The notes: generated by a model not told the origin, from the sequence alone. A stretch of 64,000 nt of DNA from Curtobacterium pusillum (GCF_007673235.1 NZ_VDZH01000005.1:186001-250000), one strand, 5' to 3'. Shown: positions 7,653 through 18,400, numbered from the stretch's first letter. Program-made: numbers and translations.

Positions 7653-8011
7653 CGTCGCGCCTCCGCCGCTCGGATGAAGAACGACACGTCGTGACTCTCG
7701 TGCGCCGACAGCCCGGCGCGCTGCGCGTTCGCTGCCATCTCGAGGTCCCCAGCGCGGTAGGCGTCGACGGCGTTCGTCACGCCCTGGACCCCGCCGATCA
7801 GCCGGTACGTGACCTGGTCGACGTCGTCCTGCGTCTTCGTCAGGAACGCGCCCAGTGCCTCGTTCACGATGTCGCCCGCTCCGCCCGCGACCTCGGCCAC
7901 ACCGCCCTGCACCGACTGCAGTGCGCTCGCGGTGCCGTTCACCGAAGCGCTCACGTCGTTCATCACGGATTCGACCCCCGCCGGATCGATCCGCCAGCCC
8001 GCTGCACTCAT
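7649..8011 (-). CDS. WXG100-like / DUF6507-type small protein
   Basis: 120 residues beginning MSAAGWRIDPAGVESV, then two predicted amphipathic helices rich in Ala, Val and Gly. This is the layout of ESX/type VII partner proteins of the DUF6507 kind. The start shares one base with the upstream stop (TGATG), and its stop overlaps the toxin start (GTGA), so it is made together with the toxin. It probably forms a complex with the toxin N-terminus for export. Family assignment is from memory of the GW-(I/L)-(D/S)-P N-terminus. Confidence 0.65.
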   Translation of the reverse strand: MSAAGWRIDPAGVESVMNDVSASVNGTASALQSVQGGVAEVAGGAGDIVNEALGAFLTKTQDDVDQVTYRLIGGVQGVTNAVDAYRAGDLEMAANAQRAGLSAHESHDVSFFIRAAEARR

Positions 8012-8904
8012 CACTGTCCCCCCGTACGGGTGCCATCGTGGCGGAGCCCGCCACGCTCTCGCAAGTCCTCGGGATGCACGGCATCCGCTTGCAGATCCCG
8101 CAGCCCGCTGGCCAGCGCCGCGGCGTCGGACCAACGATCCCGTTCCGTGCCGTCGAACCAGAAGACGACTCCCGGAGACGGACTGACGCCGATCGTGTGG
8201 CCACCGAGGGCCTCGGCCGCGTCCGCCAAGCCACGAGTGCGCGTCTCGCGCGCTCCGGAGAACAGACCGAGCGGGGCCGGCGGCCCCGCGATCGCCGTGT
8301 CGACGACGCCGTCGACGCGCCCACGACTGGTCGAGAACTGTGCCGACTGCGGGTGGCGACCGAGCATGACGGACTGGAGGCCCGCCTCCAGGCCGTCTCG
8401 GACCGCGCGGAGATCGTCGGTCGGCTCCGGCAACGCGACCATGCACCGGAGCGTCTCGACGACGGACCGAGGGCCACGCTGGACGGTGAGCACCCCGCCG
8501 ACTGCGCGCGATCCCGTGCCGGTCACGACGAAGGAGGCGTTACGAGGGGATCGGCGCTCGGCCATCGCCGTCAGGCGGGCCGGCGCGAGTGCGGACGAGC
8601 CCTCGGCGAGACTGAACGCGAGCTCCGTCCCGAACGAACGCTCGATGAACCGCGCGGGCGTCGCGGCGAGCACCAGTCCTGCGTGTGCGGCGTGCTCGAT
8701 CGTCAGGTCGACGTGCAACCGCAAGCCTGTCGGTCCAGGCTCCACGGTGCTCGGGTCCTCCGGCGCCCAGCGGAACCCGTGCGCTGCCAGCAGGTGCAGC
8801 GCCGCCCAGGACACGACCGCGCCGCTCACCGTGTGCAGCGTCGCCCCGTCGCCGGCCTGCACCTCGGCGAGCAGCGCTGCGTCGGCGCGGATCACGTCCC
8901 CCAT
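8011..8904 (-). CDS. First gene of the toxin operon, unknown function (297 aa)
   Basis: Starts MGDVIRADAALLAEVQAGDG at 8904, 7 bases after a TAGGGT hexamer. It appears cytoplasmic: no signal peptide and no clear membrane span. A central region alternates strands and helices (LRLHVDLTIEHAAH, RGPRSVVETLRCMVALPEP). By position it could be a dedicated chaperone comparable to EspG of ESX loci, but I see no diagnostic EspG motif. A palindromic GGAGGC element is embedded in frame at 8368-8397 and read as DGLEAGLQSV. Confidence 0.6.
   Translation of the reverse strand: MGDVIRADAALLAEVQAGDGATLHTVSGAVVSWAALHLLAAHGFRWAPEDPSTVEPGPTGLRLHVDLTIEHAAHAGLVLAATPARFIERSFGTELAFSLAEGSSALAPARLTAMAERRSPRNASFVVTGTGSRAVGGVLTVQRGPRSVVETLRCMVALPEPTDDLRAVRDGLEAGLQSVMLGRHPQSAQFSTSRGRVDGVVDTAIAGPPAPLGLFSGARETRTRGLADAAEALGGHTIGVSPSPGVVFWFDGTERDRWSDAAALASGLRDLQADAVHPEDLRERGGLRHDGTRTGGQ
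8368..8397. repeat. GGAGGC-family palindrome inside a coding region
   Basis: Arms 8368-8381 and 8384-8397 match at 13 of 14 bases around a 2-base centre. The minus-strand gene reads it in frame as DGLEAGLQSV, nearly the same peptide as the element in the signal peptidase gene at 48452-48499. Confidence 0.7.
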
Positions 8905-8911
8905 GCACTCC

Positions 8912-8917
8912 ACCCTA
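8912..8917 (-). promoter_or_regulatory. Putative -10 box of the toxin operon
   Basis: TAGGGT read on the minus strand, 7 bases before the ATG at 8904. The predicted transcript begins at or next to the start codon (leaderless). Confidence 0.5.
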
Positions 8918-9126
8918 GCCCCGGCCGGTGACATGCCGGATACCGCGGTCCCGCTGGCGACTGCACACCGCGACGACGAGTGCGCACGGTCCACCGCGCG
9001 CAGATGTCGTCAGCGTGCGCACAAGCGCGCACCCCGCACCCCGCGCCCACACCCGCACCGCCGCCCCGCACGCGCACCCCGACGCGACCCTGAGCGCCCC
9101 GAGCCCCGCGATGCCAGGATGGACCC

Positions 9127-10746
<1,620 letters not shown>

Positions 10747-10759
10747 CACCGCCGCGCGC

Positions 10760-11659
10760 ATGGGATGGTTCGGACGGAAGAAGCCCGAGGGTTCGGCTCC
10801 GACGCTGGTCGTCCTCGCACAACAGGCCCTCGCCGAGCGCGGCATGGAGACCACCGTCGAGGTCCTGCCCGGTGAGCACGCTCGCCTGGTGGGCACCGAC
10901 GGGCGGGTCTTCCTGCTCGAGAACCTGGCGTCGCAGGTGCACGGCGAGCCCCCGGCCGTGCAGGCCGACCTGGTGGCCGACCACTTCGACCGGATGATCC
11001 AGGCGTACAGCGAACCCGCGCCGGAGGAACTTGACGCCGACGAACTCCGCACCCGGATCCGGACGCGGATCCTGTCGGAGCACAGCGGGACCCCGTCGGA
11101 CCCCGCCGACCTGTCGTACGCGCGGCCCTTCGCCCCCGGGCTCGTCCTCGGCCTGTGCGTCGACTACCCGACGATGGTGAGCACCCTCTCGGCGTCGTCC
11201 CTCCCGAGGCTCGCGCTCGGCATCGACGAGCTCTTCGCCATCGGCCAGCTCAACACCGACGACGAACCGGTGGACGGGCACGCCGAGATCGCTCCCGGGG
11301 TGTTCGTGGTCGAGGGTGAGTCGCTGTTCGTGGCGTCGAAGGCGGTGAACCTGCCCGCGTTGTTCGGTGCCGCCCCGTTCGGCACCGTGTTCGCGATCCC
11401 GCACCGGCACCTGCTGCTCGCGGCGCCGATCCGCGACGCGGACAGCATCCAGGCGGTGCAGACGCTCGCGGGGATGCTGCTGCAGGTCCTCACCAGCACG
11501 GACCGGGCGCTGCCGGGCGGGCAGCTCAGTCCGCTGCTGTTCTTCTCGCGGAACGGGCAGGTCAGCGCGGTGTCCGGCTTCGACGAGGACACCGGCGCGA
11601 TGCGGATCGAGATCGACGAACGCTTCCAGACGGCCCTGGAACAGGCCGCCGAAGGCTAG
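10760..11659 (+). CDS. Conserved hypothetical protein, possibly DUF1444-like (299 aa)
   Basis: Begins MGWFGRKKPEGSAPTLVVLA. Features include VEVLPGEHARLVGTDG, FLLENLASQV, a central HAEIAPGVFVVEGESLFVAS and IPHRHLLLAAPI. The overall layout resembles the DUF1444/YtpQ family, but I hold that link loosely. There is no signal peptide or membrane segment. It follows pgm by 13 bases and may be co-transcribed with it. Its stop overlaps that of the convergent GH125 gene through CTAG (11656-11659), leaving no room for a terminator between them. Confidence 0.6.
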   Translation: MGWFGRKKPEGSAPTLVVLAQQALAERGMETTVEVLPGEHARLVGTDGRVFLLENLASQVHGEPPAVQADLVADHFDRMIQAYSEPAPEELDADELRTRIRTRILSEHSGTPSDPADLSYARPFAPGLVLGLCVDYPTMVSTLSASSLPRLALGIDELFAIGQLNTDDEPVDGHAEIAPGVFVVEGESLFVASKAVNLPALFGAAPFGTVFAIPHRHLLLAAPIRDADSIQAVQTLAGMLLQVLTSTDRALPGGQLSPLLFFSRNGQVSAVSGFDEDTGAMRIEIDERFQTALEQAAEG

Positions 11660-12924
11660 TCGGTAGCCAGCGCCAGCTCGCAGAACATCGCGTCCGCCCA
11701 CGAGAACCACGGCCGGGAGAACTGCGTCGGGTCGTCGACGTCGAACGACTCGTGCATGTCCCCGGTCCCGGCGTCGGTCGCCACGAGCAGGTCGAGCAAC
11801 TCGCGGCGCCGTGCGGACGACGTCGAGACGAGCCCCTCGACCGCGAGCGCGATCGGCCACACCCGTCGCGGCAGCGTGTGCGGGCTCCCGATCCCGGACG
11901 CGACCGAGCCGGAGTACCAGTACGGGTTGGCCGGCGAGGTCACGAACGACCGGGTCGCCTCCCACACCGAGCGATCCACGACGTCAGGGGCGTCGAGCGG
12001 CAGGGACAGCAGCGACGGGGTGTTCGCGTCGTCCATCAGCAGAACCCCGCCGAGACCGTCCACCTCGTACGCGTACACGGGAGCGCCGTCCGGTCCCGGG
12101 ACGATCCCGTGCCGGGCGACCCCGTCAAGGATCGCCGTCCGGAGCGCGTCCGCGTCGGCAGCGAGTCCGTCGTCGTCCCACACCGACCGCGCGATCGCCG
12201 CGATCGCGAGCAGTGCCTGCGCCGCGAACAGGTTCGCCGGGACGTTGTACCCGTACGTGCACGCGTCGTCGGACGGTCGGAAGCCGCTCCAGGTCATCCC
12301 CGTGACGGCCACCGGGGTGCCGCGGCCGTCCCGCGCGAGGGTCTCGGTCGCGATCGCCCCGGGTCGCACGAAGCGGTACGGCGAGCGGTCGTGGTCCTGC
12401 TCCGTCGTCCACTGGTCGACGATCGTCCGGAACACCCGCCGGGCCCGGTCGTCGAGCACGGCGGTCGACCCGGTGGCACGCCAGAGCGCGTGCGCGAAGG
12501 TCACCGGGTAGGCCAGGCTGTCGACCTCGTACTTCTGCTCCCAGACGAGCGGGTCGGCGTTCAGGTCGTGGTCGTCGTAGTGCGCACCGTTCGGTTCGCG
12601 GTTGAACGAGTTCGCGTACGGGTCGTGCTCGATGAGCCGGAACTGCCGTGCGACCACCGCCCACAGCACGTCGGCGAGCGCCGGGGACTCCCCCACGAGT
12701 CGCAGGTACGGGGTCATCTGCGTCGTCGAGTCGCGCAGCCACATCGCCGGGATGTCACCGGTGATGACGAACGCGCCGTCGTCGTCCACGGTGATCGTGT
12801 CGGTGAGGGTCCGGCGGAGCGCGCGTTCGACACGGTCACCGATCTCCGTCCCCAGCACGGTGCGGACACGGTCTGCCGCAGCGCGCACGGTGCGGGCGAT
12901 CTCGTCGTCGAGCGTCGTCGTCAT
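11656..12924 (-). CDS. GH125 exo-alpha-1,6-mannosidase (metal-independent)
   Basis: 422 residues, the full length of glycoside hydrolase family 125 (formerly DUF1237). Recognisable blocks are DIPAMWLRDSTTQMTPYL, FNREPNGAHYDDHD, WEQKYEVDSLAYP, MTWSGFRPSDDACTYGYNVP and MDDANTPSLLSLP. These carry the acidic catalytic pair and the mannose-binding residues of the (alpha/alpha)6 fold. There is no signal peptide, so it acts on imported oligosaccharides in the cytoplasm. It removes terminal alpha-1,6-mannose. It is the last gene of the sugar operon, coupled to GH3 by an ATGA overlap. Confidence 0.9.
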   Translation of the reverse strand: MTTTLDDEIARTVRAAADRVRTVLGTEIGDRVERALRRTLTDTITVDDDGAFVITGDIPAMWLRDSTTQMTPYLRLVGESPALADVLWAVVARQFRLIEHDPYANSFNREPNGAHYDDHDLNADPLVWEQKYEVDSLAYPVTFAHALWRATGSTAVLDDRARRVFRTIVDQWTTEQDHDRSPYRFVRPGAIATETLARDGRGTPVAVTGMTWSGFRPSDDACTYGYNVPANLFAAQALLAIAAIARSVWDDDGLAADADALRTAILDGVARHGIVPGPDGAPVYAYEVDGLGGVLLMDDANTPSLLSLPLDAPDVVDRSVWEATRSFVTSPANPYWYSGSVASGIGSPHTLPRRVWPIALAVEGLVSTSSARRRELLDLLVATDAGTGDMHESFDVDDPTQFSRPWFSWADAMFCELALATD

Positions 12925-15182
12925 CCCACCCACGCTACGGCCCCGTCCTCGTCGGTGACGCGAAGACGCACCGCGTCCGGCGGCGGGTCGAGCACGTCGT
13001 CCGTCCAGCAGTCCACCTCGAGGGGGCGCACCGTCGGACGGAGGTCGTCGCCCCACGTCCCGAGGGCGGCGCGCCCGAGCGGGAACCCGGCCGTGACCGC
13101 GCGGCCGGCCGGCACGTCGAGCGTCACCAGGGCGAGCACGACCCGCCGTCGCGGCCGGACACCGGGCTCGCGGCGCCGCCCCCAGAGCGGCACCGACACC
13201 CGTCTCGGCACGTCCGACGTGTTCGTGACGGTCACCGGGACGGTCACCCGGTCTCCGGCCTGGAGGCGCGACACCGTGATCACGTGCGTCACCGCGCCGA
13301 GTCCCACCTCCACTGCCCGCCCCGGCCCCGGCAGGCCGGTCACGGCGTTCGGTGCGGCGACGTCGACGTAGCCGCGGGCGGTCTCGAGCCGCTCGTCGTG
13401 GGCGGCCGGCTGCACGCCGTCGGCGCCGGGCCACGTCGCCGGGAGTCGTCCCTCCGCCGCCGCCCCGAAGAGCACGTCGACGATCGCCGTGCCGCCGGTC
13501 GGCCCGGGGAACGGCACCACCAGGACGGCGTCCGCGAGCGCCCGGACCTCGGTGAGGACCCGGGGACGACCGTCCACCACGACCGCGACGACGGGCCGTC
13601 CGGCGTCCCGCGCTCGACGCAACAGCGCGAGTTGCGGGTCCGGGACGGCCACCGAGGCGAGATCGACCCCCTCGCCGTTCGTGGTGTCCGGGTCGGGCCC
13701 GCTCACGGCGCCGTTGTCCTCGAACCCGTCGTCGTAGGTGCGTCGGCTCGACCCGCCGAGCACGACGACGACGGCGTCCACGCCCGCGAGTGCTGCCGCG
13801 ACCGCGTCCGCGGCGTCCGGCAGGGGGTGTCGGAGCCGACTGCCTGCGGTGTGGCGGACCCTGCCGGGGCCGAGCCGTGCCTCCAGGGCGGAGCGGACCG
13901 TGGACGTGCCGGGGTCGACCGGCCGTCGCGGTGGCGAGTAGTCGCCCAGCAGCGCGTCGACGTCGTCGGCGTTCGGACCGAGCAGCGCGACGGTCACGTC
14001 CGACGCGAGCGGGAGCACGCCGGTGTCGACGGCGACGACGGACCTGCGGGCCGCATGCTCGGCGAGGGTCGCCGTCGCGCGCTCGCGGGCGGAGTCGTGG
14101 GAGACGGGGACCGGGTGCGCGCCGAGCAGTCCGACCCGTTCCTTGAGCGCCAGCACGCGGTCGACGGCGCGGTCGAGGTCGGCGAGCGCGACGAGCCCGC
14201 GCTCGAGCGCCTCGTCGAGGTGCGTGTACGCGTCGTCCCACAGGCTCAGGTCGACGCCGGCCCGGAGCGCCACCGCGGCTGCGGTCGCCGGGTCCGGCGT
14301 CGTGTCACGGAGCCGGTCGATCGCGGTGCCGTCCGCCATGACGATGCCGTCCCACCCCCACCCGTCGCGGATGGTGGTGGTGAGCAGGTCGCGGTTGCCG
14401 CAGCAGGGGACCCCGTCGACGTCGTTGTAGGCGGCCATGAACCCGGCGACGTGCTCCTCGGCAGCGGCGAACGCGGGCGGCAGGTGGACCTCGGCGAGCT
14501 CCCGGCGGCCGATCGGTGCTCCGGAGCCGTTCCGACCGCCGATCCCCGCTCCCTGACCGGCGAGGTGCTTCGCGACGACGGCGACGTGCCGGTCGTCGAT
14601 CGGCCCGCCACCGGCGCCCTGCATGCCGCGGACCGTGGCGCGCACCATGATCGCGGCGAGTGCGGCGTCCTCCGACCAGCACTCCTCGGCGCGGCCCCAG
14701 CGGGCGTCGCGGAGGACGTCGAGGCCGGACACCAACGCGACGTGGGTGCCGCGGGCGCGGACCTCGGCGGCGACCGCTGCGGCGAGTTCCTCGACGAGGT
14801 CGGCGTCCATCGCGGCTCCGAGCGCGAGGTTCACGGGGAGGGTGGTGGCACCGAGCGCCTGCAGTCCGTGCGGGACCTCCTCGACGAACAGGGTCGGGAC
14901 ACCGCCGTCGCTGTGCGCCACCACGTACTCCTGCACCGCCGCGTACGCCTCGGCCGAGCGCTCGGGCGGGATCCCGTTGCCCCAGTGCACGCCCGACCAC
15001 GGGTCCGCACGGAGCACGCCGTAGACGGCTCCGACCGCGCCCCACCGGTCGACCTCGGCGCGGAGGACGTCGGTGATGCGCGGTCGGCCGTCGACCCAGC
15101 GCACGGCCTCCCAGCCCTTGAGCCGCTGGTTCACCTGACCGATCCGGGCCCGGACGTCGAGGTCGCTGGCGGAGACGGTCAT
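12921..15182 (-). CDS. GH3 beta-glycosidase (beta-glucosidase-like)
   Basis: 753 residues from ATG at 15182, overlapping the upstream permease stop (ATGA). The N-terminal barrel shows ARWGRAEECWSED and VAVVAKHLAGQG. It also has IVMADGTAIDRL, in which the Asp of the MAD motif is the expected nucleophile (SDW in most members). The second domain carries VTVALLGPNADDV and a variable loop with acidic residues (NGEGVD) where the acid/base Glu sits. A C-terminal fibronectin-like region (HVITVSRLQAGDRV) ends the protein. No signal peptide. It is expected to release single sugars from non-reducing ends of imported glycans; the exact linkage is not predictable. Confidence 0.88.
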   Translation of the reverse strand: MTVSASDLDVRARIGQVNQRLKGWEAVRWVDGRPRITDVLRAEVDRWGAVGAVYGVLRADPWSGVHWGNGIPPERSAEAYAAVQEYVVAHSDGGVPTLFVEEVPHGLQALGATTLPVNLALGAAMDADLVEELAAAVAAEVRARGTHVALVSGLDVLRDARWGRAEECWSEDAALAAIMVRATVRGMQGAGGGPIDDRHVAVVAKHLAGQGAGIGGRNGSGAPIGRRELAEVHLPPAFAAAEEHVAGFMAAYNDVDGVPCCGNRDLLTTTIRDGWGWDGIVMADGTAIDRLRDTTPDPATAAAVALRAGVDLSLWDDAYTHLDEALERGLVALADLDRAVDRVLALKERVGLLGAHPVPVSHDSARERATATLAEHAARRSVVAVDTGVLPLASDVTVALLGPNADDVDALLGDYSPPRRPVDPGTSTVRSALEARLGPGRVRHTAGSRLRHPLPDAADAVAAALAGVDAVVVVLGGSSRRTYDDGFEDNGAVSGPDPDTTNGEGVDLASVAVPDPQLALLRRARDAGRPVVAVVVDGRPRVLTEVRALADAVLVVPFPGPTGGTAIVDVLFGAAAEGRLPATWPGADGVQPAAHDERLETARGYVDVAAPNAVTGLPGPGRAVEVGLGAVTHVITVSRLQAGDRVTVPVTVTNTSDVPRRVSVPLWGRRREPGVRPRRRVVLALVTLDVPAGRAVTAGFPLGRAALGTWGDDLRPTVRPLEVDCWTDDVLDPPPDAVRLRVTDEDGAVAWVG

Positions 15183-16033
15183 CCCTTGATCGCCCCGGAG
15201 ACGAGGGCCTTCTGCATCTGTCGCTGCAGGATCGTGTAGACGAGGTAGACCGGCAGCAGCGTGAAGAGGGTGCCGGCCATCAGCATCCCGTAGTCCGTCC
15301 CCGCGTCGACCTTGAGTGTCGGCAACGCCACCTGGATCGTGCGCTGCGCGGTGTCCGGTCCGATGAGGACGAGGGCGTAGAGGTACTCGTTCCAGAACGA
15401 CAGGAAGTTGAGCAGGAGCACCGTGGCGATGCCGGGGATGCAGATCGGCAGGTAGACCTGACGCATCACCTGCCAGGCCGAGGCGCCGTCCATCGACGCG
15501 GCTTCCTCGAGTTCGCGCGGGATCGTCCGCATGAACTGCGTGAGGATGACGATCGCCAGGGGCATCGCCGTCGCGGGCAGGAGCAGCACGAGGAACGTCC
15601 GGGTGTGGAAGAGCCCCATGGTGGCGGCCAGCAGGAACGTCGGGAACAGCGCGGCGAAGGACGGGATGAGGAACCCGAGCGAGAACAGTCCCTCGACGAC
15701 CTTGCCGGCGCGGCCGGTGGCCCGGGCGAGGGCGAACGACGCCGGCAACGCCAGCAGCAGCGTGAGCGCGAGGGCGGCGACGGTGGTGAGCACCGAGTTC
15801 GCGATCGCCGGGCCGAGGGATGCCTGCCGGATCGCGCCGACGAAGTTGTCGAGGTCCCACGACGCCGGCAACGCCAGTGGGGACTCGAAGATGCCGTCGT
15901 TGTCCTTGAAGGACGAGACGACGAAGTAGTAGAAGGGCAGGATCAGCAGTGCAGCGTAGATCCAGGCGACGGTCCCGCTGGTGATCGAGCCGATCCGGTC
16001 GCGGAGCTTCGTGCCGACGGGCGCTTTGGCCAT
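15179..16033 (-). CDS. Sugar ABC transporter permease, MalG/CUT1 type
   Basis: 284 residues with six hydrophobic spans. The cytoplasmic EAA loop ELEEAASMDGASAWQVMRQV contacts the ATPase (which is not in this window; such systems often share an MsmK-like ATPase encoded elsewhere). The C-terminus QMQKALVSGAIKG is the usual MalG-type ending. Its stop overlaps the GH3 start. It forms a heterodimeric channel with the permease encoded just upstream, 24 bases away. Confidence 0.93.
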   Translation of the reverse strand: MAKAPVGTKLRDRIGSITSGTVAWIYAALLILPFYYFVVSSFKDNDGIFESPLALPASWDLDNFVGAIRQASLGPAIANSVLTTVAALALTLLLALPASFALARATGRAGKVVEGLFSLGFLIPSFAALFPTFLLAATMGLFHTRTFLVLLLPATAMPLAIVILTQFMRTIPRELEEAASMDGASAWQVMRQVYLPICIPGIATVLLLNFLSFWNEYLYALVLIGPDTAQRTIQVALPTLKVDAGTDYGMLMAGTLFTLLPVYLVYTILQRQMQKALVSGAIKG

Positions 16034-16057
16034 GGTGGTCTCCCTGGTCGGTGCTGG

Positions 16058-16993
16058 TCAGTGCGTCTTGCGCAGGACGCGACGGATGATGAACATGCCC
16101 ACGAGGCCGAAGACGAACAGGACCACGCCGACGGCCTGGCTGTAGCCGAGGTCGGTGTCGACGAACGCCTTCTGGTACACGAGGTACGACAGGGTGGTGG
16201 TCGCCGTCCCCGGTCCGCCCTGGGTCAGCAGCAGGACGTTCTGCGCCGAGCTGAAGAGCATCGACAGGAACTGCAGCATCGCGACGACCCCGATGAAGTC
16301 CCGGGCGATCGGCCAGTACACGCCCCACGCCAGGCGCCAGGATCCGGCACCGTCCATCCGGGCCGCCTGGACGACCTCGCCGTCGACACCGTCGAGCCGG
16401 CTCGCGATGAGGACCGCCGAGTAGCCGATGCCAGCCCAGAGGTCGACGACGATGAGGGCGCCGAGCGCCGTGGCGGGATCGGCCAGCCAGGCCTTGCCGC
16501 CGATCCCCAGCGTCTCGAGGACTCCGTTCACGAGGCCGTCGGGGTTGAGCATCGCGTAGAACATCATGGCGGTCGCCGGGGCCGAGATGAGCGCGGGGAT
16601 GAACAGCAGGTAGCGGAGGACCCGGTGGCCGCGGGGCTTCTGCACCACGTGGAAGGCGAGCAGGAACGCGAGCACGATCATGATCGGCAGACCGATCACG
16701 ATCTGGACCGTGCTGTTCCGGACCGCCGCCCAGAACGTCTCGTCGGAGAACAGCACCCGGAAGTTGTCGAGACCGGCGAACGTCGGCGTGACGAGCATGC
16801 CGGGCCAACTGAGGAACGCGATGACGATCATCGCGACGACCGGGCCGATCATGAAGACGCCGTACCAGGCGAGGGCCGGGATCGCGAACGTCGGGAAGCT
16901 GCCCCGGGCGGTGCCGACGGCCGGGCGACGACGGGACGGGCGCGGTGGGGTACCGGCGGACCGGACGGGTGGTTCCTCGACGAGCACTGCCAT
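16058..16993 (-). CDS. Sugar ABC transporter permease, MalF/CUT1 type
   Basis: 311 residues. A proline/arginine-rich cytoplasmic N-terminus precedes six membrane spans (first: ALAWYGVFMIGPVVAMIVIA). The EAA-type loop is QAARMDGAGSWRLAWGVYWP. A GGAG sequence precedes the ATG at 16993. It is the second gene of the operon after the binding protein, with a gap of 26 bases. Confidence 0.92.
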   Translation of the reverse strand: MAVLVEEPPVRSAGTPPRPSRRRPAVGTARGSFPTFAIPALAWYGVFMIGPVVAMIVIAFLSWPGMLVTPTFAGLDNFRVLFSDETFWAAVRNSTVQIVIGLPIMIVLAFLLAFHVVQKPRGHRVLRYLLFIPALISAPATAMMFYAMLNPDGLVNGVLETLGIGGKAWLADPATALGALIVVDLWAGIGYSAVLIASRLDGVDGEVVQAARMDGAGSWRLAWGVYWPIARDFIGVVAMLQFLSMLFSSAQNVLLLTQGGPGTATTTLSYLVYQKAFVDTDLGYSQAVGVVLFVFGLVGMFIIRRVLRKTH

Positions 16994-17019
16994 GGGGAGC
17001 TCCTTCTCGGGCGGGGTGG

Positions 17020-18309
17020 TCAGGCGGCCGTGTAGGCGCGCTCGAAGAGGTCGATGATGCGGTCGGCGGAGGTCCCGCTGCCGTAGGCGAGCGACGTCGC
17101 ACGGATCATCGGCTCGTACGCCGAGTCGGGCACGAGCAGATCGGGCAGCATCACCGGGGTGACCTGGTCGTCGGTGAGCTTCGACGCCTGGGCCACGAGC
17201 GGGAAGTCACGGCTGACGGTCTCGGTGATGCGGCTCATGTCCCGGCCGGAGTCGAGGACGAACTCGCTCGTGACCGCGGCGGAGTAGAGGTACTGCACGA
17301 ACGGCTTGATGAGGTCGAGCTTGTCCCGGCCGTTCTCGCTGATCCAGATGCCGTGCCCGTTGTAGCTCTTGATGACGCTCGGGTGCGTGATCGCGGCGTG
17401 CTCGGACGGCACCGGCCAGCCGCCGACCGTGACCTCCTCCGCTCGTTCCTTCGACACGAGCGCGAGCGCCGACGACATCGCCGGCACGATGGCCGCCTTG
17501 CGGGTGGTGAACTGCGTGAGCTCGGAGTCCGACGTGAAGCCCTGCACCGAGTCGACGAAGACCCCGGCGTCGCGGAGCTCGACGAAGTGCTGCACGCCGC
17601 GGACCGCTCCGGCACTCTCCGAGATCTTCCCGGTCGAGAAGACGGTGGCGGCCTCGTCCTGGGAGACGAACCCCTGGATGATCTGCATGAGGAGCTTCTG
17701 TCCGCTCCAGTCCGAGCCGCCGACGGTCACGGGGCCGATACCGGCAGCACGCAACCGGTCGGCCGCGGCGATGAGCTGGTCGGAGGTGGTCGGGATCTCG
17801 CTCACTCCGGCCTGCTCGAGGAGCGCGGTGTTGAACGACACGGGCCAGTTCGTCCGGGTGAAGGGGAACGCGCGGACCCGGCCCTCGGGATCGGTCCACT
17901 CGTCGATCGCCTCGGGGATGATCAGGTCGCGCAGCCCCCAGTCGTCGAGGTACTGGTTCACCGGGACGGTCGCGTGCTCCCCCGTCCACGACAGCGTGCG
18001 CCCGACCATGTTCACGATGGCGACGTCCGCTTCCTTGCCGGCGAGCGAACTGGTCTCGAAGACGATCGGCAGGTCCGAGCCGTTCGACAACAGGGCCACC
18101 CGGCGGTCGGTGCGGCGTCGGTAGGCCGCAACGACGTCCGTGAACGTCTGCGCCCCGGCGACCGCGCCGCTCAACTGGGTGTGGACGCTGAGCGTCCCGG
18201 GTCCGCTCGAGGCCGGCGTGAGTGCGCTGCACCCGGCGAGGATCGGCGCGAGGAGCCCGGCGCCGAGGCCGGCTCCGAGGAGGGTGCGCCTGCTGATGCC
18301 GTCCGTCAC
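17020..18309 (-). CDS. Sugar ABC transporter substrate-binding lipoprotein
   Basis: 429 residues. A twin-arginine-like start (SRRTLLGAGLGAG) leads to a lipobox LAGC at ~23-26, so it is exported, lipid-anchored and outside the membrane. The fold is the extracellular solute-binding family 1 type (LPIVFETSSLAGKEADVAIV, ANGIGPVTVGG-like segments, YLYSAAVTSEFVLDSG). It captures an oligosaccharide for the MalF/MalG pair encoded downstream. First gene of the minus-strand operon, controlled from the operator region at 18356-18400. The ligand is inferred from context as a mannose- or glucose-containing oligosaccharide. Confidence 0.92.
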   Translation of the reverse strand: MTDGISRRTLLGAGLGAGLLAPILAGCSALTPASSGPGTLSVHTQLSGAVAGAQTFTDVVAAYRRRTDRRVALLSNGSDLPIVFETSSLAGKEADVAIVNMVGRTLSWTGEHATVPVNQYLDDWGLRDLIIPEAIDEWTDPEGRVRAFPFTRTNWPVSFNTALLEQAGVSEIPTTSDQLIAAADRLRAAGIGPVTVGGSDWSGQKLLMQIIQGFVSQDEAATVFSTGKISESAGAVRGVQHFVELRDAGVFVDSVQGFTSDSELTQFTTRKAAIVPAMSSALALVSKERAEEVTVGGWPVPSEHAAITHPSVIKSYNGHGIWISENGRDKLDLIKPFVQYLYSAAVTSEFVLDSGRDMSRITETVSRDFPLVAQASKLTDDQVTPVMLPDLLVPDSAYEPMIRATSLAYGSGTSADRIIDLFERAYTAA

Positions 18310-18355
18310 GGTGCCTCCCTGGCAGTGGTCGGTGGAGCGGTTCGCGATGCGTTTG

Positions 18356-18369
18356 GTACAGCGGTGTAC
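18356..18369. promoter_or_regulatory. LacI-type operator 1
   Basis: GTACAGCGGTGTAC, a near-perfect 14-base palindrome with the central CG typical of LacI-family sites. It lies between the divergent binding-protein and LacI genes and shares its core with operator 2. Confidence 0.65.
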
Positions 18370-18386
18370 TTCAGGTGACGAGCAAC

Positions 18387-18400
18387 GTATACCGCTTTAC
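18387..18400. promoter_or_regulatory. LacI-type operator 2, overlapping the lacI-gene -35 box
   Basis: Read on the minus strand it is GTAAAGCGGTATAC, matching operator 1 at 12 of 14 positions. The centres are 31 bases apart, about three helical turns, so two dimers would sit on one face of the DNA. Confidence 0.65.

Noticed and set aside
8971-9126. Origin or integration site suggested by the C/A-rich, GTGCGCAC-containing gap before pgm
   Set aside because: Only two short 8-base palindromes and biased composition; no integrase, no tRNA end, no DnaA-box cluster.
12921-17102. Apparent 1393-residue protein
   Set aside because: Only the last 753 residues (from 15182) are GH3; the rest is out-of-frame reading of the permease genes.
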